Below are positions 49,387-63,000 of a stretch of DNA of 64,000 bases, piece after piece (the first letter of the stretch is position 1; the number at the start of each line of letters is the position of its first letter). The translations under genes and the position numbers were made by a program. This DNA is from Entonaema liquescens. Lineage: Eukaryota; Ascomycota; Sordariomycetes; Xylariales; Xylariaceae. Where the stretch lies: NCBI GenBank assembly GCA_902805475.1, contig CADCSX010000023.1, positions 4,154,001 to 4,218,000 of the forward strand. Direction: 5' to 3'. The notes under the pieces are model-generated. The model saw nothing but the letters and a program-made list of their open reading frames with translations. It was not told where the DNA came from and did not search any database.

Positions 49387-50785
49387 ATGTCAGGCTCAAG
49401 CGAGAATCAGCAGTCATGGTTTAGCGAAGGGGGCGCTGAAATAGTCGCAGAGCGGATAAAAACTTTCTTTGATCGTAGTGATAGATTCCGATGGGAGGGC
49501 ATACTCGGTTCTGGGGCTAACGGCTCTGTATATAAGCTCACGCATAGAAATGGAAGTCGTTTAGAGACAATCGCGGTTAAGATCTGTCATATAGATGTTG
49601 ACCTCGGGGGGAATAAATCCTACGACGAGGACGACGAAGACGAGGGAGAAGAAGTATTGCAGCTCATCAACGAGAAGGCATGGCTGGAGGTACGTATCTC
49701 TTCATCAGGTGTTATGCTTACATGTTGACAGTTTGCGATTTAGAAGTTGCGCAGCTGCCATCATATTATTCAGTCGTTCGACGTAAACGACGATCCGCTT
49801 GCTCGAACCCCAGATGGTCTCGCTCCGCACCGGATGCAGGCTTGGATATTCACAGAATTTATCGCGAATGGCCCACTGAAGCTGTTAGTCGAGAGACACC
49901 TCGAACAATACGAAGGAGAACTGTTTCCTTGCCGTCTCCTATGGAGATTCTTTATGTGTCGTAAGTTCAGCCACCGGAGATTGGGGCCTGCTTTCCACCT
50001 TAGTCACTAACCCTGTCATCATGTTTAGTTACTAGGTTTTGTCTAGAAATGGCGTATTGCGACGCTCAACAGGCAGGCCGAGTAAATCTAGAAACCGATG
50101 CCATAGAAAGTCTCCGAGGACTCCCCATGGGGTTCTTAGGTCATAAGGATCTGTCAGTCAATAACATTGCTATCGGAGATCTCTTGCCTGGACTTCAACA
50201 CCCCGAGCATGATACGAACCCGATCTTGAAACTACTGGATTTTGGAACGGCAGATGCCATGGACCCTAGAAAGTAAGTACTTACCAGGTACCAAGACATT
50301 TCTGATATGCTCGTGCTTAAGTATGTATATAGTCCCAGGTCGCTCGACGACTTTGGTCGTACCGGGCCCGAAAGGAATATTGCCGATATTGGCGAGGTAA
50401 GATACGAGTTTCCCTACGAAAGGTGATTTCTACAGTGTAACTTACTCAAACTTACAAACAGGTCATGCAATACATCGTCCTGCAGGAAGAAGATGACATG
50501 AACGAAAGAAAAAGAGTAACTATTCGCGGTCAAAGCTTTGAAACTTTCGCCGGTAAATTACACGCCGCCCGAACTGATTTAATAGGACAAGGCATCGATG
50601 CTGAACTGATAAATCTTATATACTATTGCCGAGCAGTAGAACAGAGGAGACAGCTTAATCTTATCGACTTAGCAATAACCGTTCGCAACCGAGTTTGTAG
50701 CAGAGGCCACAATAACATCGAACGAGAAACAAATGCTGCGATAAAGCAGAGGATAGCTAACTTGACTCGTAATGCTCACATTTAA
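49387..50785 (+). CDS. Protein kinase domain protein of unknown role
   Basis: Five exons, 49387-49689, 49744-49960, 50029-50272, 50333-50396 and 50462-50785, sum to 1152 nt in frame (383 residues). Kinase motifs in order: glycine loop GSGANGSVYKL (about residues 40-50), the ATP lysine in IAVKICHI, a catalytic loop HKDLSVNNI with the base Asp and metal-binding Asn, and the DFG motif as LLDFGTAD. An acidic insert (DEDDEDEGEE) sits in the N lobe. The C lobe is short, with no recognisable APE segment, so the protein may be a compact or divergent kinase. I cannot place it in a named family; it resembles lineage-specific fungal kinase-like proteins. It ends within about 50 bp of the RIP-degraded block, yet its own composition is normal and all splice sites are intact. 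Confidence 0.78.
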
Positions 50786-52470
50786 GCTTTAATCGGTTCA
50801 AAATATAAGCTATATTTATTTTGAAAATAAATATATAAAAGAGTTATGTAAAATAAATGGGATTATAATATATTTATTTTTCCATTCGTATTTAATTTAA
50901 TTTTAATAAATTATTATTTGTAATATTTAATTTTAAATTATTTTTCGAAATTTAAAATTTTAATTAAAAATATTAAATTTTTTAAATAAATTTATTATTT
51001 TATATATAATAAATATTTAAATAATAAATTTTAAATAAATTAATAAATTTTAAATAAATTAATAAATTTTTATATATTAAATAAATTTTTAATTTAATTA
51101 TAATATATATAAAAATTTTTACGTTTTTTATAAATAAAAAGTTATTTATTATTAAATAATTTTAAATTTAAATGTTTATATAATTATATTTAGTTAAAAT
51201 TATAATTATAATAAATTTTTTAAAATTTTAATTTATTAAATTAATAAAATTTAAATATAAAATTAAAAAAAATATTATTTTAAATATAAATTTTTAATTA
51301 ATAATAAAAATTATTTATAAATAAAATATAATAATTAATTAATTAATTAATATTGGATTTATTTAATGTTTTAATTTATTAAAAAAAATTATATAATTAA
51401 TGTTTTTATATAAAAATATTTTTTTTTTTTAATTAAAATAATTTAATTTTATTTTTTTATATTTATTATTTTTTTAATTTAATTTTTTATTTTTATATAC
51501 GTATTTATTAATATTAATTAATATTATTAAATAATAATAATATAAATTAATAAAATTAAAAAATTATTATTATATTAATTTTTAAAAAACATTATTATAA
51601 TAATATAAATAATATTAATAATTTAAATTTTTTTATTTCGTTTAATTTTTTATAATATTAAATAATTAATAACAAATAAAAAGTTTAATTTAAATTATAA
51701 TTTATTAAAAAAAATAATTTATTTATAATATATTTAAATAAATATTTTAAAAAATTAATAACTCGACCGAAAAATAAAATATAAAAAAATTTTAAAATTT
51801 TGTTAATTTTTTTTAAAATTAAATAATTATATTTTTATAATTATTTAATTTTATAATTATAAATTAATTAAAAATCGATTTATAAATAATTATAAAAAAA
51901 AAAAATTATTTAAACATTATTATTTTTTAAAAATTTTAAAAAAACCGATAATTGTTTAAAAAAATGTTAAATTATTAAGAAAATTTTTAACTCGTATTAA
52001 AAATATTTCGAAAATTTTAATTAAAACGATTTTGAATTTTTTTTTAATATTATTTATATTACGTTTAAAACGGTTTTTATATAATAAAATATTTACGTAA
52101 ATAAATATAATAAAAGTTTTATTAAAATTTTAATTAATTTAATAATAATGAAAATTTTTTTTAAATAAAATTTATAAAAATTGTAATTAATTAAATTAAA
52201 ATAATTTAATACGTATATATAATAATTTTCGGTTTATATTATAAAAAAAAACTAATTTATTTTATTAATTATTAATTATTTAAATATTTTAATTTTATAT
52301 AATTCGATTAATTACGTTTATAACCGTAATAATAATAATTTATAATTTTTATAACGTAAATTTTATTAAAATTCTTTATTATATAAAATATAATTTTTTT
52401 TAATTTATTATTTAAATATTTAAATTAATTATTAAAATATAATATAATTTAATTTTTTTTTTATTTTTAA

Positions 52471-52724
52471 TAATAAAGTAAAATTAATTTTATTTAAAAT
52501 TAATTTTTTTTTAATAAAAAAACACGGGTTATAACGCGTAATAAAAAGCAAAATTAATTTTCGATTTAAAAAAAAAATCAATTTTATTTAAAATTTATTT
52601 AAAATTAAAAATTACCGTAATTTTTATTTTAACTTTAACTAATAGTAAAATAAAATCAATTTTAAGTAAAATTGATTTTTTTTTAATGGAAAAACACGGG
52701 CTACAACGCGCGACAAAAGGTAAA
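52471..52724 (+). repeat. ~175-bp repeat array, left part (interrupted by LTR element)
   Basis: Contains two copies of a core with CGGGTTATAACGCG or its less mutated form CGGGCTACAACGCG, at about 52526 and 52697, each followed by CAAAA..AATTAATTTTC-like sequence. The unit includes a hairpin-forming AAAATCAAT..ATTGATTTT. The array stops at the left LTR boundary and resumes after the right LTR at 58898. Confidence 0.75.
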
Positions 52725-52941
52725 TGTTAATAAGTACGTATATAAAAAAAATAATAATAAAATAATAACAAGTAAATAAATAAATTGAAATTAATATATT
52801 AATAATATTTAAAGAAAAAATTATTTATTATTAAAAAATAAAAGAAATACGTTTTTTATATAATTTAAAGTATATATATATTTTTTTATGTTAAATATGT
52901 ATTATATAATAATATATATAATTATTATTTAATTATTATTT
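52725..52941. repeat. Left LTR, 217 bp
   Basis: Starts TGTTAATAAGTACG; aligned without gaps to 58681-58897. Its outer neighbour is the repeat sequence ending ACAAAAGGTAAA. Confidence 0.8.
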
Positions 52942-55900
52942 ATTTTATTTTTTTTTTACGATTAATTAATTATAAATTTAATATTTACCTTATGTTTCAT
53001 TTATTTTTCTAATTATAAGTTAGTTTGATTATTTTTTATTAATATTTTTATTATTTTATTAAAAAATATTTTAATTATTATATTTGTGAAATTATAAATG
53101 TTATATATTTATCGGACATTGTTTATTTTTTAATTTTTATATAATTACTTTAATGTTATTAAATTAATCATTAACTTTTTTTTATTTATATTGTTTATTT
53201 ACATTAAATATTAATATAAAGAAAAAGAATTAATATATAAAATTAATAAAACGTAAAAAAATAATAAATGTTTTAAAATAATATTAATTATATGATAAAT
53301 TACATATTTTATATTAAATTTTTAAACCATTTTATAAATTTCATTAGTAAATACATTATAAATAATTTATTTACATTTAGTAAATAATTAATAAATAATA
53401 TTATTTATAATTTAAATTTTATTATTTTAAAAAATAAATTTTTCATTTTTTAAAATAATAACGTAACCAATTTATAAATTTAAATCTTTATTATTTATAA
53501 ATAATTTATTAATAAAAATATATAAACATAAATTTTAAAAATTTAAATTAATATAATAAAACCTTTATTTTTAATTATTTATTTACCATTAAATTTTAAC
53601 GTTAAAAACTTTAATTTTTTTTAATTTTAATTCCACATATTATACCATTATTATATAATTAAATATAACCTTAAATTAATAAATCGATAAAATATACGTT
53701 TTTTAAACTTTTTATTTTATAAATTGTTTAATTATATCCGGGGATTTTAAATTTAATAATTTAAATTTTTTAATTTAACTTTTTTATATAATAAAGATTT
53801 TATAATTTTTTTTATAAACCATAATGTGTAAATTATTAAAATCTTTAATTTTTTTATTTAATACTTTTTAAAAATATATTTTAATTTTTATTTTAATTAA
53901 TGTTTTGTTTTTTACAGTAAAAAATTTTATAATATTAATATTAAAAATATTATTTATTTAAAAATCAATAATTCCAAATAAATCTATAATCGTTATTATT
54001 AAATAAAAATTAAATATTAATAATTTTATATATAATTTTTTTTAATTATATTTTAAATAAATTTCGAATTAATATATGTTAAATTTAATAAAACCATATA
54101 ACGGTTTATTAACATGTAATAATATCTTTTTAAAATATTTATATTTTAATTTGATTAATATTTATATATAAATTATTTTTAACATAAATATTTTAAATTA
54201 AGTATAAATTATAATAATATTTTTTATTATAATTTTTATTTTTTTTTAATAAAACATAAAAATTAAAGTTAAGATAAATTATTAATTGGTTTTTTAAATA
54301 ATAAATGTATAAGTTATAATTAATTTTTTATTAAGATTATTATAATTTTAAATTATTAATTATAATTTTTTATAAAAAATAAAAATATTTTTACTTTTAA
54401 TTTCGTAAACCATTCGTAATTTAAAAATTATTACATTTTTATATACTTTTAAATTATATATTACCGGTTTTAAAATATTTTTTTCGAATAAAACGTTTAA
54501 TTTTTTTATATTTAAAACTTTATATAATTTTTTTAATATAATTATTTTCCCATTTTCTTAAAATTATATTATTAAAATAAAATTATTTTATTTTTTAATA
54601 ATAATAAATAATGTAATAATATAAGAAAAGTTATTAATAAATATAAAATTTTCCTTAAAAATAATTTAATAATTATCGGGATTAAAAATAAATTTAAATA
54701 ATTTAATTTTAAATTTTTTAATTAATATTAATTCTTTTTTAAATTAAGTATAAAGTTTAATATAAGAGTTTTGAAACATAAATATACCGTTAAATATGTT
54801 TAAAACGATAATAATATTTTTATTAATAATTAAAATAATTTTATATAATTTTTTTTATTCACTTTCTTTTTAATAAATAAGTACTTCGTTATTAATAAAA
54901 AAAAACATTAAAAAAATTTTTTTAATGTTAAGATTGTTATAAATGTTTAAAGCATTACGAATTAAACATTATAATTTAATTTTTTTGATTTTTATTATTA
55001 CTTTTTAAATTATTTACGTTTTTTATATTTACGAAAAAGTAAGTAATGAATTTATATTAATCTTTAAATAAATATTAAAAATTAAAAAAATTAAAATAAA
55101 ATTATTTAAATTAATAATATCATTTATTACTTTAATAATTATTTAAAATTATAACATATTTAAAATAAAATTTTAAAACTTAATTATTATAATTTTATAT
55201 ATTTAATAAATAAATTTATAATATTTTTCAACTTTATTAATTAATTAATATGTTTCGATTAATATTTAATAATAAGTAATTCCAATTATATAAGTTTTAT
55301 TTTTAAATTTAATATTATTGAAATTAATTTTAATATTATATATAATAATATTTAAAAGTTTAAAATAAATATTAATTTAATATTATTTTAATATTTTTTA
55401 TATTTCTTTAATTAATAAATTTTTTATAAAACGTATTATTTAAAAACTAATAACTATATTAATTATATATAAAATTAATTGTTTATTAAAATATATAATA
55501 TTAATAATTATTTTATAATTAAAATTTATATTAAAATTTTTTAAGTTAAATTTAAATTTCTATAAAATTTTATTTTTAATTTAGTAATAGTAATAAAATT
55601 TATTAATTTTTTTAAAGTTATTAATATTAATATTATATTTTAATTTATTTAATAAATTATAAAATTTATTAATTAATAAATAATTAAAATAAATATAAAA
55701 ATGTTGTAATTTATTTTTTATAAAATAAATAACATTTTTAAAATAAAACCATAAATATTTCCATTTTTTAATAATATTAATTGTTATTTTATTTTTATAT
55801 ATTAATTAATTAATAACATTATTAAAATATATATTTAATTAATTTATATTTTTTAAAAAGAATAAAAATAAAGTATTTAATTCCATAACGTAAAAATTTA

Positions 55901-58680
55901 TTTTACCGAATAAAGTATTAATTATAATTATTTTTAAAGATTTAATTAATTGTTTATTATTAAATTTAATATTTATTTTTTTTACGTAAAATTTATTTAT
56001 TTTTAATTGTTAATTTAAGTATTTTTTAATAAAAGTAAAGTATTAATTTTTTTTAATTATAAATATACATATTATATTTATATTAAATATAATATTTTAA
56101 GAAATGTTTTTTATATATTAATTTAAAATAAAAATAATATTAAACTTTTTATTTTCGGATAAATTTAAGATAATAATATAATATTAAAACATTTAATTAA
56201 ATAAAAGTATTATTATTAAAAATAAATCATTTTCATTATTCGAATTTAAAGATAAGTTAATAGTATTTTTATTTTAATTAAATTTTAATTCGAAATTATT
56301 AATTTTTTCGAAATTTACAAAAAAAATTACGTAGTTTTTTTTAAAAAAACTTTATTTAATTTTTTATATTTTTTTAACTTTTTTACGTTTATATTTTAAA
56401 TATTTCGTTAATTAATATTTTTTTTTCTTATAAATTTAATAATAACATTTTTATTTTTTCATTTATTTAAAATTATATTTATTTTCTTTATTATTATAAT
56501 AATATTTTTAGTTAACATAATTAATATAATTATTATTATTACTATTATTATATTTATCGATAAAAAATTGTTATATATTTTTTATAATTTTATATATTTT
56601 AATTAATATTTAAAATTTATTTATTAAATTTTTAAATTATATAAAAAATATAAAAAAAGTATATTAAAATTAAAATATAATTTAATATATTTAATATATT
56701 ACGGTAATAAATTATTATTTACTTCGGAAATTATAATTTAAAGTTTTTTAATATAATAAAAGTTTATTAAAAAATAATTAAAATATTTTTATATTATTTT
56801 TTTTTTAATTTTATTTTTTTATTTTAATATTAAAAAATGTTATTAATATTTAATTATAATAATATTAAACTTTATTTTATTTAATATTAAAATAACGTTT
56901 TATAATAAAATATATATTCGTAAAACATTAATATTAAAATATATTATAAAAAAAATAAATAATTATTTTTTTAATTAAAATAGTAAAAAATATAATATAA
57001 AATTATGTTTATTAAATTTTTACTATATAATATATATTTAAAAAAAACTTAAATTTATTTTTGAAAATATTATATAATTTTTTTATATAATTATTTTTGG
57101 TATTTTAAATTTTTTTAAAATATTTTATAATAATAAAAAAATATATTTCATTAATGATACGTATTAAAAAAATTTTATAATAAATTTAAGTTTATTAATT
57201 ATTAATAAATATAAAGGTTTATTTTTAAAAGTTTATTATTTATATAAATAATAAAGTTATTTAAAAAAAGAAATTGTAATTTTTTATTAACGGGTTTTTT
57301 TTATTTGTTCCAGCGTTTAAAAGAAACGTTAAAGTTATATATAAGCTACCCGGCGGCAATTTAAAGAATTTAAAAATATTTTTTATAATAAGTAAAATAA
57401 TTTACTTTTACACCGGGTTAATTTTTTATTTAAAATTATATTTTAAAATATTGTTTATTTATTTTAAATAAAATATAAGTGGTTTTTATAAAATAATAAA
57501 AAAAAAATAAAGAAAAAAAATTAAATGTTATTTAAAAGTTATTTTAAATTTTTTATTAAAATTAAATTATTAAATATTAATAATTTAATATTTTTTATAA
57601 ATTAAAAGTAAAGTATTTTATAAAAAGATAAAATAATAAAACACGTAATAAAAAAAAAAGTTATATTAAAGAAAAAGGAAATAATATTAATTATAAAATA
57701 AATAAAGTAAATTAAATATAAAAAAAAAATTTTCGGTAAAAATAATATTAAAAAAAAAAATTTACCTTATCTATATAATTTTATAAACAAGCATTTATAA
57801 ATTAAAAAACGTTAATTATTAATATATTAATGTTTAAAAATATATAAATTTTTATACGTTAAAATAAACGGATTTTTTTTCAATATTATAAATTAAAATT
57901 TTCCACGTTAACGCATTAAACCATTTCCGTTATATTTTTTCCAATTTATTAAAATTCTAAACCGGTAAACCACTCGTTTACATAAAATTAATAAAAAATT
58001 TTATATAATTAACATTATATTAACTTATATAAATATTTTATTATATTAACGTAATTTTTAATGTTAATTATAATATTTTTAATATAACCGTAAAATTTAC
58101 CGCCACGAATTTTAAAAATCGTTCTTTATATTCGTTTAATATTTTTTTAAATATTCGAATATATAAAACATTTTTATCAATAATTTCAAAATTTATTAAA
58201 ATAAAAAATACTTAAATATTTTTTTATTAAAATATTATTTTCATAAAATTTATAATTTCCCATTTTATTACCATATAATCAAAATATTAAATAAAAATTA
58301 TTATTATTTAATTAAAAAAATAATTTAATAATTTTCGTAATTTATTTATATTTTTTTATTCGATTAAATCATTATTTATAATTTAAATTTACGTTTATAT
58401 AAAACTTTTTAATTACAACATTATAAAAAAAATTAATATTACAAATAATAAAAATATTAATAATAATAATAAATTTAAATTATTATACATAAATATAAAT
58501 TTAAATAAATTATAAAATAAAGTAAAATAATAATTTATTATAAATAATTTAATTATTTTAATAAAAAATATTATATTAATATCGTATATATTATTATAAT
58601 AAGATTTTTTAAATTATTACGATAATGATTTTTTTAATTTTATTAATTTATATTATTATAAGTTTAATAATATTAATTAA

Positions 58681-58897
58681 TGTTAATAAATATGTATTTA
58701 AAAAAAATAATAATAAAATAATAATAAATAAATAAATAAGTTAAAATTAATATATTAATAATATTTAAAAAAAAAATTATTTATTATTAAAAAACGGGAA
58801 AAACATATTTTTTATATAATTTAAAATATATATATATTTTTTTATATTAAATATATATCATATAATAATACGTATAATTGTCATTTAATCATTAACA
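58681..58897. repeat. Right LTR, 217 bp
   Basis: Starts TGTTAATAAATATG and ends CATTTAATCATTAACA; same length as the left LTR. It is followed at once by AAATTAATTTTCGG, which continues the interrupted ~175-bp repeat unit. Confidence 0.8.
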
Positions 58898-59350
58898 AAA
58901 TTAATTTTCGGTTAAAAAAAAAAATCAATTTTACTCGAAATTTATTTAAAATTAAAAATTATTATAATTTTTATTTTAATTTTAACTTTATCTTTAACTT
59001 TAACCTTATTTAACAATAAAATAAAATTAATTTTAAATAAAATTGATTTTTTTTTAATAAAAAAATACGGGTTATAACGCGTAACAAAAAACAAAATTAA
59101 TTTTTAATTAAAAAAAAAAATTTAATTTTATTTAAAATCCATTTAAAATTAAAAATTACCATAACTTTTATTTCAATTTTAACTTTATTTTAATAATAAA
59201 ATAAAATCAATTTTAAATAAAATTGATTTTTTTTTAATAAAAAAACACGAGTTATAACGTGTAATAAAAAATAAAATTAATTTTCAATTTAAAAAAAAAA
59301 TTAATTTTACTTTTTATCCATTATTAACTTTAAATCTTTAAATAACTTTA
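58898..59350 (+). repeat. ~175-bp repeat array, right part
   Basis: Cores at about 59067 (CGGGTTATAACGCG) and 59245 (CGAGTTATAACGTG), 178 bp apart, each with the flanking AAAATTGATTTTTTTTTAATAA on the left and AAATTAATTTT on the right. The first unit is the second half of the unit cut by the LTR element and carries a short TTTAACTTTA expansion. Confidence 0.75.
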
Positions 59351-59852
59351 AATTTTCGATTAACTTTAAACCGGATTTTTAATTAATAATTATTTTAAAA
59401 AATATAATATTTTTAAAACAATATTCGTTAAATAATAAAAAATATATTAAATCGGTAATAATTATATAATATTTTATAAAAATATTATATACGTAAAAAT
59501 CGCATAAATATTATATGTATTTTTATATAAATTTATTATAACGCAATTATATTTCCATTTAATATCCATTTCGTTAAAAATTTAAAATTTTTTAATTTAT
59601 ATATTATTAATTTTAAATAATTTTATTAATTTTAATTAATTAATTAATAAATCAATTAATTAATCCGTTAATTAAATAATTAATAAATTATTTAATTAAA
59701 TAAAATCTTATGTTTTTATTTTAAAATATATTTATATAACCGTAATTAATTTAATGATTTTTAAAAAATTAAAATTTATAAAAATTTATAAAATAAAATT
59801 AATTAAAAATTATAAAATTTTATTATTAAATATATATATAAGGTTAAATATT

Positions 59853-60055
59853 AATAATAAGGTAAAATCAATCTTAAGCAAAATTGATTTTTTTTTAATA
59901 AAGGGACACGGGCTACAACGCGCGACAAAAGGTAAAATTGATTTTCGGGTTAAAAAAAAATTCAATCTTATTCGAGATCCACCCGAAATTAAAAATTACC
60001 ATAACCATTATTTCAACTTTAACTTTATCCTTAACTTTAACTTTACTCGTACAAA
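59853..60055 (+). repeat. Least-mutated copy of the ~175-bp repeat
   Basis: Core CGGGCTACAACGCGCGAC at about 59908, with the flanks AAAATCAATCTTAAGC (left) and GGTAAAATTGATTTTCGGG (right), followed by TTTAACTTTATCC-type repeats. It retains more C and G than the other copies and is the best guide to the original unit. Confidence 0.75.
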
Positions 60056-63000
60056 TTTTGAAATTTTAAAATAAAATATATTAAAAATCGTAAATGATTT
60101 AAATTAAAAAAACTTTATAAATAAAAACTTAATTAAATAATTAAAAAATTAATGTTACGTAACGATTTTATTTAAAATTATTACGTGTTTATTAAATAAA
60201 ATTAAAATTTAAAAAATTAATATATTAATTAATTAGTTTTAATTAATTAATCTCGGTTACGTTATTTATTTAATTTTTTAACTTTTTTCGTTAAAATATT
60301 TAAATTAAATGAAATATTAAATATTAAATTTTTTAATTTTTTTATTTTAAAAATAATTACATACGTTAATTTAAAAGTAAATTTTTTATAAAATATATTT
60401 AATATTACTTATTCGTAAGTAATATTTTACATTTTATGTATAATAATAATAAATGTTATAATAAAAAAAAATTAAATACATTAATAATTAATACTTTTTA
60501 CATTATAATTAATAATAAAACGAAAAATAAAAATAATTATACGTTTAATATTAACTTAATATAATTCCGGGTTATTATAATTGGGAAAAAACATTAATAT
60601 TATAAATAAAAAAGTTAATTTACAATCAACGTTAATCGATTACGCGATATTTTTTACTATATTAATAACATTATTTATAAAGTTATGTTTTATTTATAAA
60701 TTTTTTATTAACATATATTTAACTTTAATAGTAATTGGTAAGTAAAGTTTTAAATTAATAACGTTATATAACGAAATTAAATTTTATCAACGGTTTATTT
60801 TTATAACATAAATATTTATAATTAATTAATTAAACGATAATAAATGGTAATAATTATATTTATTTATATTACGATAGATAAAGAAAATATATAATGTTAA
60901 ATTAAACGTTAATATTTTATTTATAAAAAGATTAATTTATACGCGGCGGTTAAATAATTATTAATGGTGACGTTAAACGTTAATATTATAAATTGTTTTT
61001 AACGTTTATTAAAATAATTTTTAATTTACGTTTTATTATTAAATTATTGCAATAAAATGAATAGTTCGATTAAATTTTAAATAAATGTTATGGTTGGTTA
61101 AATTGTTTAAATTAATTAATGTTTTCGAATAAAATAACGGTTAAATAAATATTAATAATAATTGTTAAAAATTGTTAATGATTACGGTGTTAAGATTTTT
61201 AAATACGTGATATTTAACGAAAGTAGTAATTTTAAAAAAATAGTGGTTAATATAAAATAATATTTTAAGTTTTATTATAAATTTTTTATTAATAAATATA
61301 TAATGGATATTATTAAGTTTTAATTATATTCGGTTTAATGTAATAGTTAATAAAACGTTAAAATTGTTTTTAATTGGTAATTATAACGTTAAATGTAATG
61401 TTTAATTATTAATTATATTAATGGCAACGTTTGTTAAAACTGTTTATAATACGGGGTTTAAAACGTTATAATGTTTAATAAATTCTTATAAATAAGTTAA
61501 AAAAACGTTTAAAACGTACATTTTTTTATTATTTTTAAAATTATTAATATTAATAAAAAGTTATAATAAACGTTTTTTAATTAATGTATAACGGTAATAA
61601 GTTATATACATATTATAAAAACGTTATTATTTTAAATTTAACATATTTTCAACGTTAATTAAAACTTAAACAATATATAAATTAAAATTTATATAATTTT
61701 AACGAATATTAAATTAATAATTAACGTTATCACCGAAATTAAAATATTTACTAATATAAATTAACCAATTATATATTATATTTTAAATTTTAACGTTAAA
61801 TTTATCCCATTCGAATTAAAATTTATCAAACTTTTCGGGTTAAAAATTAATTAAATTATTTTAAAATTACCATATTTTAAACGCCGGTACGTTTTAATTT
61901 TTAAACTCGTCGTAATCATTTAATATATTAATAATATAATAATAATTATATTTATATATATCGGTAATATAATAAAAATAAATTTGAAAAATTAAATTAT
62001 AAATAGGATAATTAATGTTATTAACGGATAAAACTTTATTAAAAATAACCCGAAATAAATAATGTAATATAAATTTTACCCGGTAATAATCTTTGTATAA
62101 CGAATTATCTCGTTTATATTTCGGGTTATATATTAAAATACAAAATTTAACGTAAAAATAAAAAACAAAAAAATTTTAATATTAATTATAAAACATTAAC
62201 CATTAAAACAACATTATAATAATAAAACCGTTGTTAATTAACCGGGCTTTATATTAATTATATAATAATTTATTTTTTTAAATTTAATTTTTTTTCGCCA
62301 TAAAATAAAACGTATAATCCAATTCGGGTTAATAATTAACTTAAATAACCAAACGGGAATTTAATTACAAAAAATACTTTAATAACTTATATATTACTTT
62401 TTACGTTAATATATTTTATTTGTTAATTAACTTATTTATTAACTTTGAAATAAATAATAAAAACGGCGTAATATCGTTAATTTAAAAAAAAATCTTATAA
62501 ATTAAATTAATAAATCCGCGCGTTTTTTTCTTAGTTTTTAAATAATATTTAACGATATATAATTTAACGGTATATATTAAAATATATAAAGTAATGTTAA
62601 TATTAACGCTTTAATTAATAATAATAATAAAATTATAAAAATTAAATTATATATTATTCCGTTTTATAATGTAATTATAATATTAAAGATTTAATGATAT
62701 ATTGATTTAAATATTTAAAATAATTTAATAAAAAAAATGGAATTGATAAAATAAATTAAAAATTTAAATATTTTACGTCGAAAAATGTTAAACTATTAAT
62801 AAAATAACGTTTATTTTTTAAAAATTATTACGTTAAAACGTTATTTCGTTAATAACGCGGATTTTTTCAACGGATTAAAATTTAAATTTTAAAACGTTAT
62901 TAACCCGTTTTAAAATACGTAAATAATATATTAAAAAACAAATATAAATTTAAACGAATAATAAAATTTTACGAAAATAATTAATAATAAATGGGGAAAT

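Larger units (their letters stand above)
52725..58897. mobile_element. RIP-mutated LTR retrotransposon, 6.17 kb
   Basis: Two direct repeats of exactly 217 bp (52725-52941 and 58681-58897) bound the element. Both begin TGTTAATAA; the right one ends TTAACA, giving the TG..CA ends of LTRs, and the left end is mutated to TTATTT. By eye they differ at about 25 sites, nearly all transitions. The interior of about 5.74 kb fits a Gypsy or Copia element, but no reading frame survives, so superfamily is unresolved. A T-rich tract just inside the left LTR (52942-52957) could be the complement of a polypurine tract, which would put the element on the minus strand; this is weak. It interrupts the ~175-bp repeat array. 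Target duplication cannot be read because the junction is an A run. Confidence 0.8.

Noticed and set aside
59754..60074. 106-codon frame within the AT block
   Set aside because: Lys/Ile/Asn/Phe-rich product expected by chance in AT-only DNA; it overlaps the ~175-bp repeat.
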